Assembly (NCBI GenBank): GCA_008973525.1
Contig: WACJ01000469.1
Span: 1-64,000 of the forward strand
Direction: 5' to 3'
Origin: Stenopsyche tienmushanensis
Lineage: Eukaryota; Arthropoda; Insecta; Trichoptera; Stenopsychidae
DNA length: 64,000 nucleotides
Part shown: piece by piece, positions 12,824-23,599 of the stretch
How positions within the stretch are numbered: position 1 is the stretch's first letter
Layout of the letters: each line of letters opens with the position of its first letter
Made by a program: the position numbers and the translations under genes
The notes under the pieces: model-generated
What the model was told of the DNA's origin: nothing
Seen by the model: only the letters and a program-made list of their open reading frames with translations
The model's database searches: none

Positions 12824-13560
12824 AGGCCAAGTTTTCAACGCTGATGAGAAAGGCCTAAATTGGAAAAAGATGCCGGAACGAACTTTCATATCTAAAACGG
12901 AGAAATCTGCTCCGGCTTCTAAGTTTCAAAACGTCGAATTACGTTACTTCTTTACAATAATGCTTCAGGAGATTGTTTGAATAGACCATTAATTGTTGAT
13001 CAATTAATCAATCAATTTAAAATTACGTGCGATGAAAGGATTAAATTTGTATTATCTTTCTGCGTACTGGAGGGCTAATAAAAAAGTATGGGTAACACGA
13101 TATATATTTAAAGAATGGTTCTATAGTTGCTTCGTCCCTGATGTAAAAAATTACACATACAGAAAAACTGTCGCTCGAAGCTGTATTAATTATCGACTAT
13201 GCGTCTCGCCATTCGAGAGATCTATATCGTCCAAACTTAAAAGTAGTATCTGCACCCCCGAATACCACATCATTGATTCAGCCATAGTTATTCAAAACAT
13301 AATCAAATTTTTCAAATCATATTATTTACGACATACATTTCCACTAATTTTAGATAAATTAGATGCTAATCTCAATAACACATTATCGATAGTATGGAAA
13401 GAAGTGATCGATTCCTCTCTTGAAAAAATACATTTGGTCTGATATGGTATTGACGGAGAAGAAATGAATGAAGATTTGGTAACTCTGACTGATGAAAAGT
13501 CAGCAAAAAAAAACTTGAAAATCAATCTTAAAGATCCCAATGAATTAAATAAAAGTATAG
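12824..13560 (+). pseudogene. Decayed Tigger/pogo-type (DDE_1) transposase
   Basis: Several collinear segments match the conserved catalytic region of Tigger/Jerky-like transposases. They are GQVFNADEKGLNWKKMP at 12825-12880, ISKTEKSAPASK just after, SAYWRANKKVWVTRYIF and KEWF...FVPDV at 13056-13145, then QNIIKFFKSYYLRHTF and WKEVIDSSLE at 13290-13440. The order and spacing fit one protein in which the GDFKLKPLLVYHSENPRAL-type and second-Asp regions are lost or scrambled by frameshifts and deletions. N-terminal DNA-binding domains are not recognisable. It is a fossil of the Tc1/mariner superfamily. Confidence 0.82.
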
Positions 13561-13820
13561 AGAGTTAGAAACGTATTTTATTCCATGCGAACATCAACAG
13601 AGCGTTTAGAAATATGTCAAGCTCCACCAAACTTAAAAAAATGTCGCGTCGAACTCTCCCCCGACTCGTCCGCTGCGAATGAAACGGGCCGGGCTAAGTC
13701 AGCGCGCTTGTAAAAATTAAACACGTTCGAGGGCATTTAAAATACAAAGCTGGAAAGAAAAAATGCTAATTTCTTTCAAAATCGCCCAATACAATTGAAA
13801 AACCCAACCCCAAATTTTAT

Positions 13821-14174
13821 ATGGGCGCTTCTAACCTAACTCTCTATGGAGTTTCTTCACATAGCGCAGTCCCTATCTCGACGCTGCGGGAGGGTCGACT
13901 TAGGTCGGGTCGGGTCGTATTTGTAAAAAAAACTAATAACAGGTTCATCATCGTCGACGTCGACGAGGGCATGTTGAAATATATATCGCAACAGTCGTCT
14001 CGGCCGCAGACGAAAAACGAGTCGCAACCGGACGGCGAGCTATCGAAAGATAGTCTCGACGAGCTCGGAGCGGATTGCGGATTTGTATATTTGGAAACTG
14101 GTAAATATTCACGCCTCATAAAATTTCATAAGGAAAATAGACGCGATCGAGCTGGATCTTTGCGCGAGGACTAA
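13821..14174 (+). other. Unassigned open frame (117 codons), possible exon
   Basis: The frame encodes a hydrophilic, acidic stretch (VDVDEGMLKYISQQSS..., SKDSLDELGADCGF). A donor-like site (CTG|GTAAATATT) follows the codons for YLETG, and an acceptor-like AACAG lies near 13942. The composition is unlike the AT-rich surroundings, so it might be a diverged exon, but I recognise no family and see no partner exon. It may also be chance. Confidence 0.2.
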
Positions 14175-14558
14175 AAATAGCCACCCCCCAATTTCACACG
14201 ACCGTAAACATTTACCCTGATTTCGTTCGTTAATCCTGCGAGGCAAACATGTTTGCTTCTATCGTCCCGACGACTAAATTTTTTAGCCGAAATTCTCACT
14301 CGACCGTCGTTATTTACGCAAGTTTTCCGAACGCGGCGACCGGTCCTTTAATTTATGCGAAAATAAACATTACCATAGCATCATAAAAAATCTTCGAAAA
14401 GCGCTCACGCCTCGACCGTCGATCTCTTTCGAAGCGAACGCAAATAATCAAAACGATAAGAAATATCAAAAGCTACAATAAATAATTTCGGAACATCGGA
14501 CGAAGTCTGAACGGAGTGAAGCTGTTCGTTTTCGAAGATACCTCGCTCGGTCACAATC

Positions 14559-15485
14559 AGGGGTCCCAATCGAATATTCGATGTTCGAATATATTTACCA
14601 TTTTTCGATATTCGTATATTCGAATATTTATAAAATTAATCGGATATTATTCGTTAAGTAATTTAGAACGTTAAAAGAAGATGGAACTCAAAAAGCACGA
14701 TGGCAAAAAGATTTCTTCTACTCTCTGAATCAGTCAACAAACCGTCAAAGGATTTAAAATTATTACCGATAAAGAAAGATATTTTTTAAGAAAATTGCTC
14801 GACGTTCCTCTGCCAATCGAAATAGCAACAAAGAAATGCAAAAAAGTTTATTGAAATTATTTTATTTTTATTGAAAAACTATTCAAAAATATCGATCACG
14901 TCAAAAAAGGTGTAATATTTTAGATATTCTTTACGAATCTCTACTAAAATATAACATCAAACTCGACGACAACTGAGAGGTTTTTTTCGATAGCGGGCTC
15001 AATAAAAATGAAATTACGGTCAAATTTAAAAGTAGAAACGTTTGATGCACTTTTATTTTTAAAATATGTATTTTTGAAACGTAAATAAAATTATGATCCT
15101 TTTGATTTCGCTGAAACCAAAAACTTTAGAATTTCACTTGATTTCGCGCCTCCGTCTACGAGAAAACGCGTTGCGCAACAGAGGATGATACTTCTCGCCG
15201 TCTCTGCGCGATGGGATCGAAAACCTTCCTATCCGATGGAATAAATTTATTTCTAACGAAGAGAACTTTGTAGAAAAATAAGATGCTAATAAGATGACAC
15301 TAATAAAACTGTACAGAAAAATTCCGAGTTATATTTGAATCAACCTCGTATACATTTATAAAATATTCGAATACTTTATATATGTATGTTCTGATTGTGA
15401 CTAGGGGTCCCAAATATTCTAATATTTTACCAGTTTCATATTCAATATTCGAATAATCGATTTTGCGAATATTTGGGATCCCCAG
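14559..15485. repeat. Composite DNA element, GGGGTCCC/ATATTCG family, opposite orientation
   Basis: The left end is AGGGGTCCCAATCGAATATTCG and the right end CGAATATTTGGGATCCCCAG. TCACAATC lies directly outside both ends (14551-14558, 15486-15493), which fits an 8-bp target duplication of hAT type. The call is ambiguous because an inverted copy of the same 8-mer also lies inside the element at 15391. The interior is the reverse of that of 11460-12332, including the CGCGTTGCGCAAC segment. No coding capacity is visible. Confidence 0.75.
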
Positions 15486-15495
15486 TCACAATCAG
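15391..15495. repeat. Near-perfect palindrome at the right end of the composite element
   Basis: The sequence CTGATTGTGACTAGGGGTCC... is mirrored at the right by ...GGATCCCCAGTCACAATCAG. The arms are about 29 bp with few mismatches around a loop of about 45 bp. It looks like an internal, inverted re-insertion or fold-back of the family terminus. Confidence 0.8.
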
Positions 15496-16310
15496 AACCG
15501 GAAATTTACGGCGGCGAGCCCACAGTCGAATGCGTATCGGACGACTTTTGACGCGATGCATGTGAACATGCGACTGCGTCGGCTGCGAACGGACGCAAGG
15601 GCGCTTTCAAATTATACGGAAACTAAAAAGATAAAATGACAAAAATACGAACATGACTATTTTTCAAAACGACATTCGGCGCACCTCACTCGGTGGAACG
15701 TTTTAAACAAAACATAATTTGCAATTTATGTCTCCTTTCATCCGTACATTTACCATTGTATCGATCGACAAAATACAAAACGTTGCCCGTTAATCACATA
15801 CAAGGAAATATTGATACCGCGGTTTACACAGTAATTTATATAAATTGACGAAACGAGGGATAAACTTATCACTCGAGCGTCGAGAGGTATCGAGATCCGC
15901 ATAGATTATCGTGTCTCCGGGAACGCGTCGTTATCGCAGGATAAAATTTAATCCGGGAAATTAATTCTGAAGCACATCTGGAAATCTGCGAAGATCGCAC
16001 GCGAACGCTTGTTCAGACATCTCGCCGAATGCACTCCGAAATATGCAAATCGTACCGAAACTCTCGATTCCTATACTCAAACGGTTGCTGAATTTTTAAG
16101 TCCGACGGAAGGTCGCGCGAGGGCTCGTCCCTCTCGTTCTTTAAAATCCGTCATTCATAATCCACCGATTTTCTAAATTTGTCGAAATGAAAGATTTTTA
16201 GATCGTAATTATAGTTTTCAAATTAAATTTTACTCGCAACAAGAGAGCGAAAGTGATAGTTCTTTCGATGAAAATATTTTCACGTTACCTTTGCTAGCAT
16301 TCATCTAGAT
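15496..16310. other. Intergenic DNA between repeats, no gene seen
   Basis: The composition is moderate, richer in CpG than the flanking elements, with no open frame I can support. The last eight bases (16303-16310, ATCTAGAT) are the target duplication of the following hAT element. Confidence 0.55.
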
Positions 16311-16700
16311 CAGTGTTTCTCAACCGGTGCACCGCGAAAAATTGCTAAAAACGAAAAATTCTGCAAAACAGTGAAAACCGAAAAAGTCGTTGGCGAAATT
16401 ATGAAAGTCAACGAAAGAGTTAATGTAATTTTGAATTAGCCAAATCAATTGCGCGTATGTTAACCGTTTAACGTAGACTTTGGGTATTCTACGCCTCGCA
16501 GCCGCAGTCTGTTCAAAGTGGAGTAAATAAACATGCTGTGGAGAAACAATCGTCTTTGAAATCCAGCACCATCACCCTGTGGAATCCTTCTCGTCAACGT
16601 TACGGGAGACGCGACAGTCGCAGGCCGTCAGAAGCTCTATGAACGGAGCTAACTGGGACTGGTCCACAGAAGCAACACGAACATAACTGGGCCCCTTACA

Positions 16701-17320
16701 ATGGATACATTTATTACCAAACGAAATCGTGAATCAGACCAAAATATTAATGACACAGGGAGTACAAGTGAAACAAGTAGTGACGATATTACTAGACATC
16801 ATACGTCTCACACAAAAGAAAATGTATCCAGTAAAATCAGAAAAAATAATCGACAATATTCTGAAGAACATTTATGTTTCGGTTTTACGTATTTTTACGC
16901 ATTATGTATTTAACTCAAAGTATGAGTATATTTGAAAACTTCGGTATTTCGGATTGATATTGCGCTATTCGAAAGACTTACCTAAAACAAAGAATTTAAA
17001 CATCCATTAGACCAAATATTTTGTGTGTATATTTTAGATGACAAATTAAATGATAGCTCAAATTTATCTTGTAAATCTTATTATCCTTACCTGAGAGCTC
17101 TTACTGCATGAATTTTGAAGTCCCGGACACCTTTGGAATTTGGCTCACCAGCAGTTCTTTTGAACCACACTGTACAATTTTTCACAACGTCCATCTAAAC
17201 TTAAGACTATTGATCAAGGCTGGTCGATTTCGTAATCAAACAATTGCGGATTGCTTTTATATTAAACACGATTTCATACCTGAAATTAAATATTTGACAC
17301 ATTTTAGTCCAATTATTTAG
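16701..17320 (+). pseudogene. Degraded hAT transposase
   Basis: The frame opening at 16701 (MDTFITKRNRESDQ...) is Ser/Thr/Asn-rich and then reads RQYSEEHLCFGFTYF, which matches the N-terminal region of ZBED/hAT transposases where the frame enters the zinc finger. It then stops at about 16913. A second frame at 17108-17320 contains weak transposase-like text without motifs I can place. BED-finger cysteines, the DDE residues and the hAT dimerisation domain are not recoverable. Confidence 0.6.
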
Positions 17321-17458
17321 CTGATGATATATTTTTAAAATGATATATGATGTATTTTCTTTAATCTAAGGAAAAATTGATGCTTGATGAAGCTTTTAGC
17401 TATGAAATGCTAAATGAATCACTTCCGAATATCGTATTTTACATATACATTTGAATGT

Positions 17459-18440
17459 TAGTCGTGACTTTAAAAAAATGATACAAAAATCGGACCTAAA
17501 TCCTACATCTTAAAATAGACATCTTGATTTTTCAATCCACTATGAGTATTATTTCCGATCTGTGTTCTTGAAATCTCAATGCAATTGTTCAACATTAAAC
17601 ATTTCGATAATAAGCCTAATAATCGTATTACAATATACTTAAAAACTATGACTACTTGCCTCAATATTTTAGCTGCATGACGATCAGGATACAGTCTGGA
17701 ACACGGATCACATTCGGGAACACAACAACACTCTGTGTATTAAAAAATATCACTTAACATACGCACATGCACATCCTAACCTGTCAAAATAAAATATAGC
17801 TCTGCACCGAATATTGTTGCATAGCATAAACTCGACGCCTAAACTGGACGGACAAATTGAAACGCATTTATGACAAATTATTAATATTTATAAGAAAAAC
17901 TGTTTTTTAAAAATCATGGGATTAAATAAGCTGCTGCGATATATTCCCAAAAATAGTATTTTTCAACAAAAATCACCATCCTTTTCGTTGCATAAATATA
18001 TTATTTTTTAATGAATTTCAAATTTGATAAAAATATTTTTGGGAATATATCAAAAGAGCTCATCTCAGAGAGAATCTTATGCATTATTTCAATAGTTTTT
18101 CATAATAATTTACATTTAGTATTAATACATTTATATTCGTACGCTCAGTTGAGCCGTCGAATTCTAGGCGACAATCAGTGCGTGTTCGGTTCTTAGGTTA
18201 TACGGTTTGGCTTAATCGTCAGAGGGATATATCTTAATAAATAAAGTGCAGTGTTGTTCCAGAATGCGTCCCGTACTCCAGGATCTATCCTGAACGTCAT
18301 GCAGCGTCGATACTCAGGCAAGTGTTCTTAGTTTTTTAAGTGTTTTGTACTGCGACTTATGGTAAATTGGAGGTCCTTGATGTCTATTTTAAGATGTAGG
18401 ATTTAAAGCCGATAAATTATGTTTTTTTTAAAGCCACGAT
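17459..18440. repeat. Element with long inverted terminal repeats, nested in the hAT
   Basis: The left arm (17459-17545) contains CGTGACTTTAAAAAAATGAT and AATCCTACATCTTAAAATAG. The right arm (about 18375-18440) contains CTATTTTAAGATGTAGGATT and GGCTTTAAAAAAAAC in inverse order. The arms are about 70-85 bp and diverged by a few substitutions. No coding region is recognised between them. Confidence 0.6.
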
Positions 18441-18535
18441 AAACTTTTGATTTTATTGTCACAATAGACTCTTATATAGAGTGCGGAATAAGATGTCGAT
18501 GGTTGAATACAGTAGGATGGTTTCAATGGGTAACT

Positions 18536-19690
18536 GATGAGCTGTGCGCCTGGTCGTGGCGGAATCCTCAAATCGTCATGCAGTCTGACCGCTGAGGAAA
18601 GATTCATAATCATCATCATCATCATCAGTCTTTGTTCGTCCACCGTTGAACGCATGAGTCTTCATCCCTCTCGATCCTCCGCTTTCCGCATCCAGCTTCA
18701 TCCTGCTATTCTTACGATGTCGTCAGTCTTACAGGGGTCTCCACTCCGACACTTTTCTTCCCCATCGACCGTCGTTTCTTCGACACATTTGTCTCCCCCG
18801 TTGCCATTTAAGTGTGTCAATTCTTTCAGTAGCGTCTAGTACTCGAGTTCTTCTTCGGATATCCTCGTTTCTGATTCTATATTATAAAGACACTCCGAGC
18901 ATAGATCTCTCTATGGCACGCTGGGAAAACTTTATTCTGTGTAAAATGCTTGATATTAGATTCCACGTCTTCGTGGCTTAACACTGGGATGATGCGTTGG
19001 TTAAATGCTGCCATCCCAGTGGTATTCGTCTGTCAATTTCTATTGAGATGTATCACTTGTCCCAGATAAGTGTATTCATTTTTCACCTCAATTTGTGTTC
19101 CCCCAATGGATATCGCCCCGAAGGTCTGAGAATTGTGACTATTTATCATGGCTTCGATTTTATCCATGTTCATTTTCAGACAAATTTTACTTGACACTAC
19201 GTTTAGGTCTTGGAGCATGTCTTGAAGCTTTTCATACGATTCGGCTATTAATACTATGTCACAATTTCTCCACTTGTGTGTTGTCAATACTGTGTCGGCA
19301 CTTTTTCCAAGATAGCAGTTTGAACACATCTTCCAAAGTGTTTATGATAAGCTTGGGAGATATTTTATATTACAGCGTTGTAGTGAGTCTAAAACTGCCC
19401 AAGAAAGACAGTAGCTGATTATATTTTTCGGTTTTCTGGATGATTTGTCTTAGTATGTGGATATGCTCGTTGATAGTAAAGCCTTTTCTAAATCCAACTT
19501 GTTCTCGAGGTTGAAATTTGTTAAATCGATCTGCCAGCCTATTAGTTTTAACTCTAGAGAATACTTTATATATAATATATATGGGAGAGAAGCGAAATTG
19601 GACAATAGTTCTTAAGCAATGAATTGTCTCCTTAACAACAAGCTCAGGTAGCACATTAATTGATTTTTGATTGATCATATAACTTCTATT
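18536..19690 (-). pseudogene. RTE-like non-LTR retrotransposon fossil (reverse transcriptase)
   Basis: Read on the minus strand, 19678-19370 encodes VFSRVKTNRLADRF, then QPREQVGFRKGFTINEHIH and ILRQII, which is the RT palm-entry region. After a deletion, 19329-19033 encodes NCDIVLIAESYEKLQDMLQDL, with the catalytic FADD box reduced to NCDD-like text, then the thumb region (KMNMDKIEAM..., YTYLGQVI). Further on, 18655-18540 reads MRSTVDEQRL followed by an ATG/ATC trinucleotide repeat (18601-18626), the usual 3' tail of such elements. Frameshifts and the missing FADD box show it is dead. Confidence 0.82.
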
Positions 19691-20048
19691 GTGTTAAGCA
19701 GGGACAACATTTTGGGTGGACAATGGAAACCCCCCCCCCCCCCAACCTAGATTTACCACTTAAAGAGAGCAAATATTTTTAATAAAATGCGTATAAATAT
19801 AAAATTGTTTCTAGGGAAAATTAACTAATTAAATATATTTTCAATGTTAAACATTTTTTATATAATTTGACATAAAAAGAAAATATGTAAAAAAATAGTA
19901 TGTAAATATTATTTTTTTAAATATGTAATAAAAATTATGTGTATGTATACAAATTTTTTCGACTTCTTATTTCTGGTGCACCGCCACTTTTTCCCATGGT
20001 CAAAAGTGCACCGTGACTTCAAAAAGGTTGAGAATCACTGATCTAGAT

Positions 20049-20372
20049 TAATGTTTAAATTAGCGAACATTTTTAAATTGAACGCTTACTTTTATAAAGC
20101 TTCTAAAAAAGAGAACTGCATATATTGCTTAGTTTAAAAAAAGAGGAAATCAAACTATGTACCGATAAAAAAAACATATCTTTATAAAAATACAAAATAT
20201 GAAAAATGACAAAAATGTTTTATTGAAACGTTGTTATCGAAGCGACGCGAAACAAATAGGAAGTTGTAAAATTTGACACTGTTTAGAAGTTATTTTTATC
20301 GACGCGGAACGAACACTGTCTACCGATTTAATCTTTTTGTGAGTACTTACGGAAATATCCGTTTTGACCTTC
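20049..20372. other. AT-rich spacer
   Basis: Nothing beyond the hAT target duplication at 20041-20048 is recognised. Confidence 0.5.
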
Positions 20373-20598
20373 ACTATTCAGAAAGAGCACTCTTGTGCAT
20401 TGAAGCTCCGAGGCGGACAGAGACAAAGAGAACTTAGCGCAGTTCGGGAGACTGAGACAGATAGTTCCTCGCATGATTGTATAGATCGTTAAGTCCAAAT
20501 TTATCCACTTAAAATGATTTCGATTTCAAGTGTGTTATTTGTTTAAGCAAAGAAACGACCAAATATTGTGTGTTATCGAGAGTGTTTGTTTATTTAAC
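20373..20598 (+). repeat. Non-coding segment paralogous to 9186-9485 (upstream of first exon B)
   Basis: It shares ATTCAGAAAG, GACAGAGAC, GATTGTATAGATCGTTAA, ATTTCGATTTCAAGTGTGTT, AATATTGTGTGTTATCGA and TTGTTTATTTAA blocks, in order, with 9186-9485. It has fewer copies of the CAGAGAC unit than its partner. It lies upstream of the canonical first exon, in the same orientation that its partner has relative to exon A. Confidence 0.75.
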
Positions 20599-21868
20599 TG
20601 CTTGCCGTTCTTCGCTGCGTGTTGAATTAGTCTTTGTTCAATTATCATTTCCTTCTAAAGGAGGAGCACTTGATTCGATTTTTTGTGCATTGTTTATGTA
20701 AAGAAATGACGAGTGTTCATGACAAGTGGCTCTGCCTCGAATTGAAGGTGATCCTGGTAAATTTGCAAAGGAAACGAGTCACCTGTGCGTCAACACTGCG
20801 ATTCGAAATTTCGGATGCGCCGATAGGAGCGCGAGTGCGAAAGCTGAGACGCAACGTTTTCGCTGTGGGGGTTGATTTTTTAGAAATCGCCTTATTTTTG
20901 TTGCGATTCAAATCTGACCCTTTCTCTCTTCCGATCTCGGAATAAAAATGATATTTGGATTTGCGGTCGATAATTTTGAGGTCTGGAGAGTTGAATTTAA
21001 AGCGATGCAAAATAGAATGTGATTTAAAAACGTGCTCATATTGCGACGCAAGAGGACGTCTCGTGACGTAACGCGGAGTGTCGGAGGAGAGTCGCTCTGC
21101 GGCAGAGGGAGCGATCGCGAGTCGACGGTCGCCATGGCGACGGAGGCTGCGACGCCTGCTCAGTCCCGACTCCGCCGCGGATCGATGCGACCGACGATGC
21201 ACTTCCACCCGACACCGACCGATCCTCTCCTCCGCATCGCGACGCCTCCTTTCATTTCAATCGCGATTCGATGACATCAAACCTTATCTCGAGGGGTCGA
21301 TAGTAATGAAAGCAATCAAACACGACTAGGGACTAGTATTCGCGAACGTAAATATCAAAAATCGATCAGAACGTTTGTCGTACTGTTAATACCGCGAAAA
21401 CGAATATACCCACCGTTATCCTCATAAAACACATTAACAGTTGTCCTGCGTCGACCGCTTCTTTTTACCGGCGGTGCCGAATGAACTCTATGTAAAACTG
21501 TAACGTATGATAGAAAACGATGGCTATGTTAAAACAGAGATATTTATATATACATGACCGTCGCTAGCGTTGTATTCGAGAACGAAAGAACGATCGACGA
21601 CCGCGCGAGGTCGGCAAACTTATCCGCCGACAGTTCGAAACGGCGAGCGACCGCGAGACGGCGAAGACTCGCTCGGGTCGCGATGTTGATCTCGAAAATT
21701 TCCAACGGTGAGTCTCCGCTCCCATTTTTAAGTCGTGCGTTGAAATTACAAATAATATGGTTTTTCTGGCTACGTTTCAAAACAACATTGATTTTCGTTT
21801 TTACTTCGCCGGACGTGGAATGTTTGAACAGCTCGGGAGTATATTAAAATGTAATTTAGATATATATA
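20599..21868. other. CpG-rich transition DNA, no gene assigned
   Basis: From about 20800 to 21290 and 21550 to 21700 the DNA is CpG-rich with several overlapping open frames on both strands. None resembles a known protein, and GC-rich DNA opens frames by chance. It could contain untranslated exons or a promoter of Nmdar2. Confidence 0.4.
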
Positions 21869-22534
21869 CACTTGGGTCTGTTTTTATGCGTTTTTGAAAT
21901 TATGCAGTTTTCAAAAATAATAGAACCTATCCCTCATTTTTCTATAGAGCGCGAAGCTTTTTTTATGCGAATGCGGACTAAAAAAATATAAAAGTCATCC
22001 ACGTTTAGAACACAAATGTAAAAATAATGTTTCTTCCACCCAACGCGACGCGTTTCATTCGGCCACTAGATCAGGGCATCGTTTCCACTTTTAAAAAGTA
22101 TTATATTAAGATATATATGCCATGAAAAACCATGTAACGATGGTTGATAATGGTCCCATAAAAAAAATCGCTAAAAGCCACCTCAAAAAAAATAGAACGA
22201 TATCGAAGTGGAAGAAACAATTATACGGAACACTAGTTAATCTATTTATTGTACATGACTCGAATTCCTAACGAGCTTTCAAATTCTAGCGCGAGCTTAA
22301 AAATTGCACCTCTCCATATCACGAACTGCGTAAAAAATTATTGGTTAATCTTCGCATAGTTGTTTTTATGCGATTTTCGCTACATTTCATCACATTAATT
22401 TGAAGTTATGCGGTTTTTAAAAATAACGGAACCTATCCCTCAGTTTTCTACGCGGTTCGAGTGTTTTTTTATGCGGATCTTTTATAAGCGACTCTCCGTG
22501 GAACATATATATCGCATAAAAACATACCCAAGTG
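21869..22534. mobile_element. MITE with GCATAAAAA-type terminal inverted repeats
   Basis: It starts CACTTGGGTCTGTTTTTATG and ends CGCATAAAAACATACCCAAGTG, inverted copies, flanked by TA on each side (Tc1/mariner-type target site). The interior contains repeated blocks (AACCTATCCCTCA, TTATGCG) and a SINE 3' fragment at 22139-22184. A shorter relative lies at 28240-28504. It is non-coding. Confidence 0.82.
22139..22184 (+). repeat. 3' fragment of the tRNA-derived SINE
   Basis: ATGGTTGATAATGGTCCCAT...TCGCTAAAAGCCACCTC matches, on the plus strand, the 3' half of the minus-strand SINE copies at 27724-27893 and 37981-38152. It is embedded in the MITE. Confidence 0.65.
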
Positions 22535-23599
22535 TATATACATTGATAAAATATATAGACAGTTTGTTTTTAAATAAAAATGATAAATTGTAAGAAGGAA
22601 GAAGGCGTCAGTCTCGCGCGCGCTCCTAATTTGACCTGATGAAGAATTCTACGAACGAGCGAGCAAGGAGGTCGTCGCTCTAACCGAGATGGAATTAATT
22701 TCTTAAATGAAGTTTTTAGTGTTTACCATATTCGATACTCATTCCTTTTTTTCAAATTATAATAATGCAGAAGATATTTTTAAATATTTCGTGTGAATTA
22801 TATTTATACAGTTTAACGAGAAGTGGGAAATTAACATTATACTCCTCGTTGTGCTGCGTTCGAAAAAAAACGTAAGCAATTTTCATAGAACGAGGCTATT
22901 TTTGCATCGGTGATTTTTTAAGTGGAAAGAAATCAACCGAAAGAATTGTAAAACTTTTATCGTTTTAGAAAAAAATGTCTAACTACGGCACTGTTGTAAA
23001 TTACCTCAGATGTTTATTTGTCTTTTCGTAATCGGTAAATCGAAAGAAACTCAGACGCCCGATCGAAAATATCAAAACGTCCGATAGAATCGGAAACGTC
23101 GAGTCGAGGAAAAGTCGAGTTTTTCCGCGGTCTGAGTTTAAGGCCGAACCTTCGCAGCGGGAGTCCGTCGGGGCGACGCTCGAGAAGTCTGCGGCGAGTC
23201 ATCGCACGTCTTCTAATATACTCAAAGTTTTAACGCAAGAAATAGATTTAAAGTGGGAAAAATCGACAAAGGTACGGTGACACAAAGACACACACTAGGA
23301 AACTCCCGCATACTTAAGATTTACATATAATTTTGGCAGTGAAATACAAATCATGCATTATCATAAAAATATGTCAAAAGCTTTAGAAATATAAAACAAA
23401 AACATGATAGATGACGAAATACGATTTGTAATATTCATAGTGCCATTTTTATGAATTTAAACATTACATTACATATTTTCCAGAAACAAAACATGATACC
23501 GTTTATAAATTACATTCCGTCAAATACCAATATTATTGTCATTATTTTTATCGATTAGAAATGAATATCTGTCAGTGAAAGAAAAATAAGTCGCCTGTG
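22535..23599. other. AT-rich DNA upstream of the GC island
   Basis: No gene is recognised. A CpG-rich pocket lies at about 23040-23210, with open frames on the minus strand that match nothing known. Confidence 0.5.

Larger units (their letters stand above)
16311..20040. mobile_element. hAT transposon (3.7 kb) with perfect 8-bp target duplication and nested insertions
   Basis: The left end is CAGTGTTTCTCAACCGGTGC; the right end reads GGTTGAGAATCACTG, preceded by AAAGTGCACCGTGAC, an inverted copy. ATCTAGAT occurs directly on both sides (16303-16310, 20041-20048). The start of a transposase frame at 16701 carries the N-terminal KxxRxYSEEHLxFGFT-like signature seen in ZBED-type hAT transposases. 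The rest is degraded and interrupted by an inverted-repeat element (17459-18440) and a minus-strand RTE-like retrotransposon fossil (about 18536-19690). A run of about 16 C lies at 19727-19742. Confidence 0.93.

Noticed and set aside
14551..15493. TCACAATC as a certain hAT target duplication
   Set aside because: An inverted copy of the same 8-mer lies inside the element, and other family members have related flanks, so it may be part of the repeat. Kept only as a possibility.
20717..21330. Coding gene in the CpG-rich stretch
   Set aside because: Overlapping open frames exist on both strands, but none has conserved motifs or splice partners. Left as an unassigned CpG-rich region.
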